Shown here: one piece after another, positions 43,629 to 53,357 of the stretch | How positions within the stretch are numbered: position 1 is the stretch's first letter | Layout: each line of letters opens with the position of its first letter | Source: Flavobacterium hercynium | Lineage (GTDB): Bacteria > Bacteroidota > Bacteroidia > Flavobacteriales > Flavobacteriaceae | Direction of reading: 5' to 3' | DNA: 58,153 nucleotides | Assembly: GCF_002217285.1 (NCBI RefSeq) | Contig: NZ_MUGW01000010.1 | Coordinates: 1 to 58,153 of the forward strand | The notes under the pieces: model-generated | Databases searched by the model: none | What the model was told of the DNA's origin: nothing | The model's input: the letters and a program-made list of their open reading frames with translations, nothing else | Translations under genes and position numbers: made by a program

Positions 43629-44915
43629 TTAATTCTTAATGATATTGAATCCTTGAAGTCTTCCACTTTCTTTTAAACGGAAAGTTTCTTTAATTACTCC
43701 TGTAGCAGGATTGTATTGATTAACACCTGAAAAACCGTCTCCTGTGCTGTTAGACACAAAATAAATTTCTCCATTGTGGAAGAATGGATTTTGTGTACAG
43801 TAAAAATTATCTGGTGGAATATTCAAACGAGTTGCTTTTTTAGTTGTAGCATCGATTTCGTTCCAGAACCAAACATCATCTCTGTATCGAACACCGTGTT
43901 GTCCACCACCGTAGTAAGAAACTGCTCTTGATGGAATAGTAGTGTAAATTTTTCCGTTGTGAGCAAAAATTCTGTTGAACTCAGCTGGAAATTGGTACGT
44001 TTTCATATCAAGTGCGAAAGTCGTATCAAATGTAGTTTCTCCTTTTTTAATTCTAAGAATTTTAGAAGAAAAGTCAGAAGGCTGTGTTTTCATGTCAGCA
44101 ACAGTTCCAAAGTATAAATCTCCGGTAACTTCGTCTAAACTCCATAAAATGTGGTCAATAAACACACCAAGATTAGTTGTTCCACCAATTTTAGTAACGT
44201 TTTCGATTTTCTCAGTTGTTAAGTCATAAACTGCAATAGCTACTTCTTTAACAACAGGAGTTACCTGCCAGTTTCCAGCAGCTTTGTCTCCTAACAGTAA
44301 GTCAAGGTATAATTTGTTGTCTCTTTTTGCAATAATCAATTGACCAACAGATTCTAAAGGTTGTCCTTCTGATAAAGAAGAAAAATCAATTTCGCCTGTT
44401 CTTTCCATTGTGGTTGGATTGAATTTTTGCAATTTCAATCCACCTCTTACTTTATCCCAGTAGTATCCTTCTGTTTCACTTACTACTAAGAAGTTACTTT
44501 CGTAAGCATTAGAAAGAGACGGTAAAAATCCCTGATCAACAATGTTTCCAGCTGCATTGAATCCCATTTTGTTGATTCCCTGTTTCGTGTTCGAAACATC
44601 GTTTACTTTATACAAAGTTTTACCAAGTGCTCTTCCTCCTAATGAAGATTTCAATTGTAAAAATGACAATCCTGAAAGGTTGATTACTCTTGATTTATTG
44701 TCGTTTAATGCATAGATACCACCAGACCAATCAGGTGAACCATTGTAAATAACCCAAGTTTCATCTTTTGGTAAAACATCTACCGGTTGCTCTGTACCTG
44801 GTTCTTCTGGTTGCTCAATTTCTTCTTTGTTATCGTCATTGCTGCTGCAAGAAAATAAAAGCATCGTAGCGGCTATTCCTGCCATTACTGAACGAAGTGA
44901 GTTGCTTCTTTTCAT
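43629..44915 (-). CDS. DUF4374 lipoprotein, partner of the TonB receptor
   Basis: This 428-aa surface or periplasmic lipoprotein has lipobox MLLFSCSSNDD and an acidic/Pro linker (EEIEQPEEPGTEQP). The rest is a beta-propeller-like fold of the DUF4374 family (WVIYNGSPDWSGGIYALND, KMGFNAAGNIVDQGF, WFWNEIDATTKKATRLNIP). The family is found beside siderophore-type TonB receptors in Bacteroidota and is thought to bind or process the ligand, which has not been defined. It follows the receptor gene with a 25-nt gap, giving one operon. Confidence 0.82.
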   Translation of the reverse strand: MKRSNSLRSVMAGIAATMLLFSCSSNDDNKEEIEQPEEPGTEQPVDVLPKDETWVIYNGSPDWSGGIYALNDNKSRVINLSGLSFLQLKSSLGGRALGKTLYKVNDVSNTKQGINKMGFNAAGNIVDQGFLPSLSNAYESNFLVVSETEGYYWDKVRGGLKLQKFNPTTMERTGEIDFSSLSEGQPLESVGQLIIAKRDNKLYLDLLLGDKAAGNWQVTPVVKEVAIAVYDLTTEKIENVTKIGGTTNLGVFIDHILWSLDEVTGDLYFGTVADMKTQPSDFSSKILRIKKGETTFDTTFALDMKTYQFPAEFNRIFAHNGKIYTTIPSRAVSYYGGGQHGVRYRDDVWFWNEIDATTKKATRLNIPPDNFYCTQNPFFHNGEIYFVSNSTGDGFSGVNQYNPATGVIKETFRLKESGRLQGFNIIKN

Positions 44916-44940
44916 ATTTAATGTGAATTATAGGGTTGAT

Positions 44941-47322
44941 TTAAAAAAAATTATAAACTAGTTTGAGGTGGAAGGATCTTCCGGGTCTTTGAACATTAAA
45001 ATTGTCATACAATCTTACGTCTCCAATATTTCGGCATTCTGCTGAAACAGTTGTTTTCTGATCCGCAAAATGATAGGAAACACCAATATCATTAGAAAAC
45101 TGACCTAACCTGCCGTCTTTTGGAATGGTCAATGAAGTCTGAAAATCTTTTACAGGTTCAAATAAAGAAGGTTCCTGACTTTTTGGAATGGCTACCAGAA
45201 AAAAGCGGTGTGTGTAATTGGCATTCCATGTGAAATTTAAATTATCACCGTCTTTAAACGTATTTCTGAAATAAGTGTTTGCCCAAAAATTTCCAAACAA
45301 AAACGGAATATTAGGAACTCTCGAATCGTTTAAATATTTAAAAGTTGTTTCCTGGATTCCAACTCTTCTAATATCCTGATACGTTGCGTTGAATCCTGTT
45401 GTAAGCCATTTTACAGGTGTATAATTAGTTTCAAACTCAAAACCTTTTATTTCAGAACTTTCATAATTGATGTATCGGCTAAACGGAATATCAAGCTGCA
45501 GGAAAATAATATCTTTTACTTTTCTGTAAAACAAATTAGCAGAAAATACCAGACTGCTGTTTTCTTTATCAATAGTATATTGTCCGTTTAGATTTAAGTT
45601 ATGACTTTTCTCCGGATCAAGATCCAGGTTTTCTTTTACCATTCTGGCATCACCAAAAACTTCAAATTCATCAGGAAGACGCGTTGCATATTCATAAGAC
45701 AACTTCACTAAATAATTTTTCTCAGCCCATTTCAATCCGCTTAAATACCCAAACTGACTATCATCTTTAGAAGCTTTCCAGGCAAATCCGTAATTATCTG
45801 TTGTGTAACCTTGTGTATTGTAATGATAGTATTTACCTGCAACAATACTTTCTAATTTATTTTCCAGCCATAGAGAACGCCATGCCAAAGCCATATTATC
45901 TTTTCTGTACGTAGCAGGAACGGTTAACACATCGACACCTTCTATTACCGAAATAGCTCCCAGCGGATCACTTCCCTTTCTTCTTTGAGAATAAAACAAT
46001 TCGCTAAATTCTAAGAAATTACGATCTGAAAGTTGGTACTCCATATTCAATCTCGATGAAACAAAATTGTATTTCATTCGCTGATTATTTCCAGTTCTAA
46101 TTTCACCCGGCTGTAAATTTTCTCCAATAATTTCGCCATCCCAATTGTAGCGAACTCTTGCTGTATCAATGAATCTGGTGTTAAAGTGACTGTAATTGGT
46201 TAAGAAACTAACCTTTAGTTTATCATCAAAAAACTTTTTACGGTAATTGATCATTCCGGTATAATTCTGCTCCTTAGAAAATGCCTCTCCATAAACATTA
46301 ACCATTTGAGCATCATTTTGAATCTGCTTGTAAAAATTAGAATAGATTAAAGTCAAACGAAGATCATCTGCCCAAGATTTGTCTTTTAATCCCACAAAAG
46401 CTTCACCGTAACTCGATCTCGTCATGTCGTTAAAACGTTTGACATTTTTAAACTCTTCGTTAGTGCTATTCTGTACTGGCACATTTACTTTATAATTGTT
46501 ATCCGAAAAATTAAACGATCCGTTAAATCCTCCGTAGAAATTCTTTTTATTCTGAAGATATAAGTTTGCCGTCACTCTGTGTGTGTTAAATGAAGCCATC
46601 TCATACGACACCTCTGCAAAATCTTTATTAGATGTTCGGGTTACCATATTTACACCGCCTCCCAAAGCATCAGAAGCCAGATAAATAGGCATTACACCTT
46701 TGTAAATTTCAACTCTGTCGAGCATGTTTACCGGAATTGTGCCAAGGCTAAAACCATGTCCGAACAATTCAATCGGAATTCCATCTTTAAAAATACGTAC
46801 TGCTTTTCCTTGCAGACCTCCCAAATTGATTTGTACCTGAGAACCAATATTTCCTTCTGTTCTTAATTTAACACCCGAAGCTCTGTTTAAAAAATCACCA
46901 ACATCACCTGCTTTGTCATATTGCTTTTTAAAATCAATAACCTGAACAGAAAAAGGAGATTCTTCAATCTGTTTTTTTACAGTTTTGCTTTGTACGAGAA
47001 CTTCGCTTAGCTTAGCTGAATCAGCATTGGATGTATTTAAAGTAAATTTGAAATGGTTCTTTTCACCACAAACAACAGAAACAGTCTGAAATGTTTTTAG
47101 TCCATCGTTTTTTAGTACTTCTATATGGTGGATTCCTTCTTCCAGTGAAAGTTCAAGAATACCGGCACTATTACTCACTCCAATAGCTTTATTATCTACA
47201 AGAATTGTTATATTTGATAATGAGTTTCCGAGATTGTCCTCGACATGAATGTATACCGGGCAGGCATTTCCGTAGAAAAAACCAGTCAGGAACATAAAAA
47301 TAAGATTCAATTTAAGTGTCAA
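44941..47322 (-). CDS. TonB-dependent receptor, siderophore type
   Basis: This 793-aa outer-membrane receptor has a signal peptide ending GNA (about residue 20), a PEGA/carboxypeptidase-like domain at about 22-95 (DNLGNSLSNITILVDNKAIGVS), a TonB-box-like region LSEVLVQSKTV, a plug domain (DVGDFLNRASGVKLRTEGNIG, MLDRVEIYKGVMPIYLASDALGGG) and a barrel ending RSFHLKLVYNFF with terminal Phe. It has the architecture of catecholate or haem-type receptors, and the ligand is not certain. The gene is divergent from an AraC regulator gene and is transcribed with DUF4374. Confidence 0.92.
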   Translation of the reverse strand: MTLKLNLIFMFLTGFFYGNACPVYIHVEDNLGNSLSNITILVDNKAIGVSNSAGILELSLEEGIHHIEVLKNDGLKTFQTVSVVCGEKNHFKFTLNTSNADSAKLSEVLVQSKTVKKQIEESPFSVQVIDFKKQYDKAGDVGDFLNRASGVKLRTEGNIGSQVQINLGGLQGKAVRIFKDGIPIELFGHGFSLGTIPVNMLDRVEIYKGVMPIYLASDALGGGVNMVTRTSNKDFAEVSYEMASFNTHRVTANLYLQNKKNFYGGFNGSFNFSDNNYKVNVPVQNSTNEEFKNVKRFNDMTRSSYGEAFVGLKDKSWADDLRLTLIYSNFYKQIQNDAQMVNVYGEAFSKEQNYTGMINYRKKFFDDKLKVSFLTNYSHFNTRFIDTARVRYNWDGEIIGENLQPGEIRTGNNQRMKYNFVSSRLNMEYQLSDRNFLEFSELFYSQRRKGSDPLGAISVIEGVDVLTVPATYRKDNMALAWRSLWLENKLESIVAGKYYHYNTQGYTTDNYGFAWKASKDDSQFGYLSGLKWAEKNYLVKLSYEYATRLPDEFEVFGDARMVKENLDLDPEKSHNLNLNGQYTIDKENSSLVFSANLFYRKVKDIIFLQLDIPFSRYINYESSEIKGFEFETNYTPVKWLTTGFNATYQDIRRVGIQETTFKYLNDSRVPNIPFLFGNFWANTYFRNTFKDGDNLNFTWNANYTHRFFLVAIPKSQEPSLFEPVKDFQTSLTIPKDGRLGQFSNDIGVSYHFADQKTTVSAECRNIGDVRLYDNFNVQRPGRSFHLKLVYNFF

Positions 47323-47350
47323 GCTGTTTTTATTTAAACTTATTATAAAT

Positions 47351-47372
47351 TATATTTGCAACTGCAAAAGTA
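47351..47372. promoter_or_regulatory. Divergent -7 elements for the receptor and its AraC regulator
   Basis: Plus-strand TATATTTG (47351-47358) for the regulator gene and minus-strand TACTTTTG (47372-47365) for the receptor gene, both exact TAnnTTTG, 6 nt apart. No good -33 TTG elements are seen, consistent with activator dependence. Confidence 0.6.
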
Positions 47373-47437
47373 TTTGATTAGTAATGGATGCATTTATGAA
47401 AGTGGAAGTATTAATTATGAATTTAGAAGTATAAGAA

Positions 47438-48430
47438 ATGGCATTTAAAATAGATTCAAATGATTTTGCCGACTTTCTGGAAACTAATGAAAAGCTTCAA
47501 ACAGGACTTTCAGAAATACAAATTGAAGGCGAAAAAGATATCCGGTTTGTTACTCCAAAAGGCGATATTCTTTATCACGAACACACTATTACTGACGAGT
47601 TATCAATTTTGCAGGGAAATTATCAATTGCATGATGATGTTGCCATTTCCGGAAGAGGAGAAACTTCGTTATTAGAAATGCATTTTAATCTTTCCGATCA
47701 AAAAATTGGGTACATCAATCCGAGTTCGATTACTGGTTTTGCAGCACCCATGTCTGGAAACATTACATTTCTGTCTCAAGAAGATAACCACGCTAAAATT
47801 GACTTCAAAAAAAACATCATCTATAATACGTTTGATGTTCACCTTCCGCTTGATGTACTTACCAAGTATGAAGGAGAATCTAAAGCAATGGATCAATTTA
47901 TTGATAACATTCACAACAATACCAGTACTACATTAGCCAAAGGAGAGATTAAAATCAGTGCTAAAATTTTTGGCGTAATTCAGGATATTAAAAACTGTTT
48001 TTACAAAGGTCTTACCCGAAAAATCTACATGGAATCCAAGGTTTACGAGCTTATTGCTTTAAGCCATCATGGTCTGGATAGCAAAAAAGAAGTTGCGCAA
48101 CTTGCAGGAAATGATATCGAAAAGATAAAATTTGCGGCATCGTTAATTAGAGAAAACATTGATAATCCGTTTACGATTGTAGATCTTGCACGCAAAGTTG
48201 GCGTAAATCAAACCAAATTGAAAGAAGGTTTTAAAACTGTTTTTGGAGATACTGTTTTTGGGTATTTACAGGAAATCAGAATGAATAAGGCAAGACATTA
48301 TTTGACTGATACTTCGCTTTCTATTCAGGAAATAAGTCATTTATCCGGTTACCAGAATGTTTCTAATTTTAGTATTGCTTTTAAGCGGATATTTGGATAT
48401 CCGCCTACTAAATTAAGATTGAAGGTGTAA
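47438..48430 (+). CDS. AraC-family transcriptional regulator (PchR-like)
   Basis: This 330-aa regulator has an N-terminal ligand-sensing beta domain (about 1-140) and a C-terminal AraC helix-turn-helix pair at about 235-330 (FTIVDLARKVGVNQTKLKEGFKTVFG and LSIQEISHLSGYQNVSNFSIAFKRIFGYPPTKLR). The N-terminal domain with SSITGFAAPMSGNITF and the long linker match PchR-type regulators that sense the ferric siderophore and activate its receptor. Divergent from the siderophore-type receptor gene, it is its probable activator. Confidence 0.88.
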   Translation: MAFKIDSNDFADFLETNEKLQTGLSEIQIEGEKDIRFVTPKGDILYHEHTITDELSILQGNYQLHDDVAISGRGETSLLEMHFNLSDQKIGYINPSSITGFAAPMSGNITFLSQEDNHAKIDFKKNIIYNTFDVHLPLDVLTKYEGESKAMDQFIDNIHNNTSTTLAKGEIKISAKIFGVIQDIKNCFYKGLTRKIYMESKVYELIALSHHGLDSKKEVAQLAGNDIEKIKFAASLIRENIDNPFTIVDLARKVGVNQTKLKEGFKTVFGDTVFGYLQEIRMNKARHYLTDTSLSIQEISHLSGYQNVSNFSIAFKRIFGYPPTKLRLKV

Positions 48431-48459
48431 AAATTGCTCTTAGTTTTTAATCTGATTCC

Positions 48460-48975
48460 TTATTCTTTCGCAAAGCGAATGATTAAATTCGAGACTTCAA
48501 GTACACTTCTCGCAGGTCTGTTTTCATCCGGAACAACTAAACGAAATGGACCAACTCGATCCGCCAAAGGCTTTCCGTCTTTTTGATCGGCCAAAATTAT
48601 AACTCTGTTGGTAAAAACAGGATCTAATTCAGCTAACGAAAATACAACTTCGTAACCATCACTGCTTCTTACCAGCATGTATTTCGTTAAATTTTCTCCT
48701 TTGAGTTCTTTGCCCAAAGTAACTCCGGCTTGTTTTAATATTTCAAATACAGGAACTCCAGAATAATGCTGTAACTGTCCGTCACGGTCCTTCATAATCG
48801 CTTCTACATGCGGTAACTTCGCTAAATCCGAAAGAGTTAATGATAATGTTTTGAGCACTTCTCCTTCTACTTTTACAGCTGCTTCTTTAGTTGCTTTTTG
48901 TGCCCATAAAGTGGTTGAAAAGGTTGTAAAAAACATTGATAATAATAGAGTTAGTGCAAAAATATTTTTCTTCAT
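48460..48975 (-). CDS. Exported molybdopterin-binding-domain (sulfite oxidase fold) protein without cysteine
   Basis: This 171-aa protein has a signal peptide ending LWAQ (about residue 25), then a single oxidoreductase molybdopterin-binding domain (LTLSDLAKLPHVEAIMKDRDGQ, YSGVPVFEIL, VRSSDGYEVVFSLAELDP, GPFRLVVPDENRPARSVLEVSNL). It lacks the C-terminal dimerisation domain of sulfite oxidases and contains no Cys at all, so the thiol that ligates molybdenum in sulfite oxidase is missing. It is therefore probably not a normal oxidoreductase and may bind a ligand. It lies near the molybdate genes but is separated from them by a repeat region and the peroxidase gene. Confidence 0.75.
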   Translation of the reverse strand: MKKNIFALTLLLSMFFTTFSTTLWAQKATKEAAVKVEGEVLKTLSLTLSDLAKLPHVEAIMKDRDGQLQHYSGVPVFEILKQAGVTLGKELKGENLTKYMLVRSSDGYEVVFSLAELDPVFTNRVIILADQKDGKPLADRVGPFRLVVPDENRPARSVLEVSNLIIRFAKE

Positions 48976-49024
48976 TTTGATTTATTTTTTATAATTAAAG
49001 TTGTCAGTTTATTTAAACATCAGA

Positions 49025-49051
49025 CCTAACAGGTTTTAAAAACCTGTTAGG
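49025..49051. repeat. Dispersed 27-bp palindrome, second copy
   Basis: CCTAACAGGTTTT, central A, AAAACCTGTTAGG: the same palindrome as at 27485-27511, differing at the central base. Confidence 0.75.
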
Positions 49052-49071
49052 TTTCCTATTGGAAAAAATCG

Positions 49072-49162
49072 GTCGTTCCTATGGAACTTTAATTATGATC
49101 GCCATACAATTGACGGATTAAAATCCGCCGCTACAAAATATGTCGTTCCTACGGAACTTTTA
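49072..49162. repeat. Composite REP-like repeat cluster
   Basis: GTCGTTCCTATGGAACTTTA (from 49072) and GTCGTTCCTACGGAACTTTT (from 49142) are near-identical hairpins that flank CGGATTAAAATCCGCCGCTACAAA (about 49114-49137). The central part shares the ATCCGnCGCTA core of the elements near 19400 and 27426. No RAYT-type transposase is in the window. Confidence 0.7.
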
Positions 49163-49198
49163 CATCAATAATTAGTAGTACCTCTTAATTTTACTTCT

Positions 49199-50302
49199 TC
49201 ACTTTACTTTCTTCAAATGCGGATTAGCAAATCTAGGGTCGTTAACAAAATCAGTATCGGTCAGCATTTTTAAAAAACTAATAATGTTTGATTTCTCCTG
49301 AGCTGTTAATCCCAGCGTTTTTCCTTTTTCGACATTAGACCGATCTTGTAAAGATAAGCTTAATGTTCTGCTAGAAAGAATGTGTTCGTTATAATGATCC
49401 AGAACTTCTTCAAGCGTTTTAAATCTTCCATCGTGCATGTATGGCGCTGTGAGTTCAATATTCCGAAGTGTTGCCACACGAAATCTTCCTCTGTCATTTT
49501 CCATTCCCGTAATTTCTTCGCGTCCTATATCTTTGGGAATAGAATCAAGACCATTATTGTGAAACAATTCCATGTACATTTTTGGCGTACCGTGACATTG
49601 TGCACAATTAGCACCTCGACTATTTTTACTTGGTACCGGCGAATTCATAAACAACTCCATTCCGTTTAATTCTTCTGGAGTCGGTTTGTATTCTCCCCTA
49701 AGGTATTTATCATATGGCGCATTCGCTGAAATCAACGTACGTTCGAACTGTGCAATTGCTTTTGTCAAACGATCTACTGTAATTTCTGTTGTACCAAAAG
49801 CGGCTTTAAAAAGTGGCGGGTATTCTTTAGTTCTCTGAAGATCCTTAACAGCCTGTTCCAAATAATTACCCATTTCGTGCGGATCATTTAGCGGAAAAGT
49901 AGCTTGTTGTTCTAAACCTTTTGCTCTGCCGTCCCAGAAAAAGTTTCTCACCCACAAAAGATTCGACAACGACATCGAGTTACGCTTGGTCGGCATATCG
50001 TTTATACCGGAACTAAAAGCTTTTGAATCTGCAAAAGCTAATTTCTGCTGATGGCAACTGGCACAGGAAATTGTTTTGCTCGACGATAATTTGGTTTCGT
50101 AAAACAACATTCTCCCTAAATAAACACCTTGTTTCGTAGTGGGATTATCGGCTGGAATACTAATTCTATTACCAAAATAATCGGGATATTCCAGTTTGTA
50201 CGGATCCGTATAAAACGGATTAATGTCTGCAGCTGCAATAAGTATTCCCGCAGTTGCTAGAACTAAAAACAAGATTATCTTTTTATAATGAAAGAGTTGC
50301 AT
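49199..50302 (-). CDS. Di-haem cytochrome c peroxidase (CcpA/MauG family)
   Basis: This periplasmic di-haem protein has CASCH at residues 80-84 (first haem) and CAQCH at 233-237 (second haem). A hydrophobic N-terminus (ILFLVLATAGILIAAA) serves as a signal or anchor. WDGRAKGLEQQATFPLNDPHEMG and LRNIELTAPYMHDGRFKTLEEVLDHY are family blocks with distal axial ligands. It reduces hydrogen peroxide or, as in MauG relatives, modifies proteins. The start lies 5 nt after the TonB receptor stop, so the two are co-transcribed. Confidence 0.92.
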   Translation of the reverse strand: MQLFHYKKIILFLVLATAGILIAAADINPFYTDPYKLEYPDYFGNRISIPADNPTTKQGVYLGRMLFYETKLSSSKTISCASCHQQKLAFADSKAFSSGINDMPTKRNSMSLSNLLWVRNFFWDGRAKGLEQQATFPLNDPHEMGNYLEQAVKDLQRTKEYPPLFKAAFGTTEITVDRLTKAIAQFERTLISANAPYDKYLRGEYKPTPEELNGMELFMNSPVPSKNSRGANCAQCHGTPKMYMELFHNNGLDSIPKDIGREEITGMENDRGRFRVATLRNIELTAPYMHDGRFKTLEEVLDHYNEHILSSRTLSLSLQDRSNVEKGKTLGLTAQEKSNIISFLKMLTDTDFVNDPRFANPHLKKVK

Positions 50303-50307
50303 GCGAT

Positions 50308-52308
50308 TTATCGATTAAAAAAACGAAGCGTTACAAAAAAATTACGGCCTTCTTCTGGAAATCCTTCAACAAGGCTATAATTTCTGTCGAATATATTGCT
50401 TATTCCCGCATCAAGGCTAAAGTTTTTCAAGATTTTTGCTGAAGCATACAGGTTTAACAAGGTATAATCCGCAACTCGGGTACCATAACTGGTACTAAAT
50501 CTGGACGAATTGAATTCTGTGTTTGCTATTAACTTCACAATAGAAACAGGCGCATATTCTAGTGTTCCCATTACTTTTGTATTGGGAACATCCGTAAAAT
50601 AAATACTCGGATTAGTCACATTTTTTCTTTCTAAATAAGTATAATTAACATTGAAAGACAGATTTTCTAAAATGGAATAATTCACTTGGGCTTCGACGCC
50701 GCGATATTCTGCTTTACCAAAATTCTGCATCTGTGCTTTTCCGGGTTGCACATTGCTGACGCTTAAAATAGCATCAGTCAGAGAACTGTAAAACAAAGCA
50801 GTCTGGAAAGTTACTTTTTCAAAAAACTGAGCGGTATAATTTACTTCATAATTCAATGCTGTTTCCGGTTTTAAATCCGGATTTGGAATCGCGGTTCCCA
50901 TTCGGTACGAATAACGATCTTTGATGGTGGCGAATCGTGTCTTTTGCGAAACTGTTGCCCCTAATTTTTGAAGCGTATTCAGCTGATAAAAAGCACCAAT
51001 TTGCATATTGTACGCATCACTTGCTCCGGCAGCAGGATAATCAGAAATCAGTTTGGTCGTACTGTTATAATCTTCTGCCTGAAGGTTTTTTCTAATATTG
51101 TAACTCACTCCGGGAATTACAGTTAGTTTATCTGAAATTTTAAAAATATCCTCGATACCAAATAAAATGGTATTATCATTAAAATGACGAACAGGCTCTC
51201 CCAGATTGTGTTCACGATGCACATCTTCTTTAAAATGTACCGCAATTTTTAAATCATTTTTGGGAATAAGCTGCGTATTGTATTCTACATTTCCTCCATA
51301 CGTATAATCGTCGTAAAGACTCTGAAAAGCATATCCTTTTGTTCGCGTTGAATACGTATTATCATCAAAACTATTAAGCGTGTTTTTAAAATTATCGTAG
51401 TAGATTCTTGTTTTAAAACTATTCTGATCATCAAGGTTAGAATTCGAAATAAAATAGTAACTCTCTTTATTCCAGACCGGCCATTGCCAAAAACGAGGAT
51501 TTGCCAGAAGAGAATTTTTAGCATCATTTCCAGCATAAACAGGATTTCCTTTTTCGCCTTGCTGATTGATGTAGCCTATTGCATATTCACTTTTTTTGCT
51601 TGGCGTCCATCCTACTTTAAAACTTATTTTTTGATCATTCCGATACGAATTATCACGTTGTCCGCCGTCTTCATTTTTTACAGGAATAAAATCCGATGAC
51701 ATTCTGGTAGATTTTCTGTCTAAATACGAATAACCTCCCTGAACATAAAAATCGCCCAACTTAGAACCGATATTAATATTTCCTCGATAACCATTACCAT
51801 TTATGGCTCCCAAAGTGCCATCGTATTCGAGTTTTTTTGAAGGTTTTCTTGAAATAAGGTTAATGGCTCCTCCCAAAGAATTTGGTCCATACAACACCGA
51901 TGAAAAACCTTTTGAAACATCAATGGCAGCCAAATCAGAAGTCGTAAATCGTGCCAAATCTATATAACCATCATACGGAACATAAACCGGAATACCATCC
52001 ATATAAACCGGAACCTGTCTTAAATCAAATCCGCGTATCGAAACCATAGATTCATTTCTGGGTCCTGATGCTGTAAGCGTAACTCCGGGAAGCATATTCA
52101 AAGCTCTGGAAACATCTACCCTATTTTGAGATTCCATTTTTGCAGAAGTTACTCTGTTCAAAGTATCCTTGTTTTGATGATGTGTTACAATTACTTCACC
52201 GAGCATAAAAACATTAGAGGCTTTTAAAGAATCGTTTGCACTTGTTGGAGTTTGCTGTGAAAATCCGAGTAACGGAAACAACATAAATACTGCAAATTTT
52301 ACTTTCAT
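50308..52308 (-). CDS. TonB-dependent receptor next to the molybdate operon
   Basis: This 666-aa outer-membrane receptor has a signal peptide (ends GFSQ, residue 18), TonB box region (MLGEVIVTHHQN), plug domain at about 45-165 with NMLPGVTLTASGPRNESMVSIRGFD, MDGIPVYVPYDGYIDL and VLYGPNSLGGAINLISRKP, and a barrel ending NFFVTLRFFNR. It has no carboxypeptidase-like domain, unlike the other receptors here. It lies on the same strand 174 nt after modC and 5 nt before the di-haem peroxidase gene. The ligand is unknown. Neighbourhood suggests an oxyanion or a metal complex. Confidence 0.9.
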   Translation of the reverse strand: MKVKFAVFMLFPLLGFSQQTPTSANDSLKASNVFMLGEVIVTHHQNKDTLNRVTSAKMESQNRVDVSRALNMLPGVTLTASGPRNESMVSIRGFDLRQVPVYMDGIPVYVPYDGYIDLARFTTSDLAAIDVSKGFSSVLYGPNSLGGAINLISRKPSKKLEYDGTLGAINGNGYRGNINIGSKLGDFYVQGGYSYLDRKSTRMSSDFIPVKNEDGGQRDNSYRNDQKISFKVGWTPSKKSEYAIGYINQQGEKGNPVYAGNDAKNSLLANPRFWQWPVWNKESYYFISNSNLDDQNSFKTRIYYDNFKNTLNSFDDNTYSTRTKGYAFQSLYDDYTYGGNVEYNTQLIPKNDLKIAVHFKEDVHREHNLGEPVRHFNDNTILFGIEDIFKISDKLTVIPGVSYNIRKNLQAEDYNSTTKLISDYPAAGASDAYNMQIGAFYQLNTLQKLGATVSQKTRFATIKDRYSYRMGTAIPNPDLKPETALNYEVNYTAQFFEKVTFQTALFYSSLTDAILSVSNVQPGKAQMQNFGKAEYRGVEAQVNYSILENLSFNVNYTYLERKNVTNPSIYFTDVPNTKVMGTLEYAPVSIVKLIANTEFNSSRFSTSYGTRVADYTLLNLYASAKILKNFSLDAGISNIFDRNYSLVEGFPEEGRNFFVTLRFFNR

Positions 52309-52481
52309 ATTTTTCAGGTATTTTCAGTATGTTTTAAAATGAATACTGCTAGTTAAAAAAAATGTTCTTGGTTATTTTCTGCAAAAAAAGCGCTATTCCA
52401 TAATAAATTTTATGATTTGGATCATATGCTAAGAAAAAAGCTTTCGCAGAGCATAAATATAGCAAAATATTAGAATGCTTT

Positions 52482-53357
52482 TTAAGATAAAATCTGAATT
52501 ATCGGATTAAATGCTTTTGAAGCCACCAGAACCTTTTGTCCTATTGTATAATTTGCTACCTCTTCTTCCGTCGCAATTACTTTTACAATAGTATTTCCTG
52601 AAGAAACCTGAACGACATAAACAATATCACTTTTTTTGATACTGATTATTTCACCTGTTAACTGAAATTTACTACTTATTTTTTGTTCTGAGAATACATT
52701 CTCCGGTGTTCCTTCTTTCGTAATTCTTCCCTTGTCGATCACCAAAACATGATCTGAAAGTTTAAAAATCTCAGCTATAGAATGACTAATCATAATAGTA
52801 GTCAACTCATATTTTTGATGAATTTTGAGAATATAATCCTGAAGCTTGAATCGCATCGCATCATCCAAAGCCGATAAAGGTTCGTCTAACAATAGAATTT
52901 TCGGTCTGCGAACAATTGCTCTTGCCAACGCTACACGCTGTTTTTGTCCGCCCGATAAACGTTCCGGTTTATTATCCTGAAGGGATTGCAATTCCATCAA
53001 ATCAATTAATTCCGAAACGATTTCTTTGGAATCTCCTTTAGATAATGCAAACTCCAGATTTTCTCTTACCGTTAAATTAGGAAACAAAGCAAAATCCTGA
53101 AACACAAAACCAATAGATCGTTTTTGAACAGCCAAGTGAAGCTTTTTTTCAGCATCATCCCAAGTCACATCATCTACTTTTATGTTGACTTGTTCTGCAG
53201 CTGTTAATCCCCCTAAAATGCGCAAAATGGTAGTTTTTCCGGCTCCCGAATTTCCATAGACAGCAATAAACTTTCCTTTTTCGATAGTAAAATTTACATC
53301 TAAAGGAAGTTCACCATCAGCCGTTTGCAACATTTTATAGGCACTAAACTGTATCAT
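52482..53357 (-). CDS. modC: Molybdate ABC transporter ATP-binding protein ModC
   Basis: This 291-aa ATPase powers molybdate import. It has Walker A GNSGAGKTT (about 35-43), signature LSGGQKQRVALARAI (about 133-147), Walker B ILLLDEPLSALDD and the switch ISHSIAEI. The C-terminal 65 residues are a TOBE (molybdate-binding) domain (LTGEIISIKKSDIVYVVQVSSG), as in ModC. It overlaps modB by 1 nt and is the last gene of the modA-mop-modB-modC operon. Confidence 0.93.
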   Translation of the reverse strand: MIQFSAYKMLQTADGELPLDVNFTIEKGKFIAVYGNSGAGKTTILRILGGLTAAEQVNIKVDDVTWDDAEKKLHLAVQKRSIGFVFQDFALFPNLTVRENLEFALSKGDSKEIVSELIDLMELQSLQDNKPERLSGGQKQRVALARAIVRRPKILLLDEPLSALDDAMRFKLQDYILKIHQKYELTTIMISHSIAEIFKLSDHVLVIDKGRITKEGTPENVFSEQKISSKFQLTGEIISIKKSDIVYVVQVSSGNTIVKVIATEEEVANYTIGQKVLVASKAFNPIIQILS

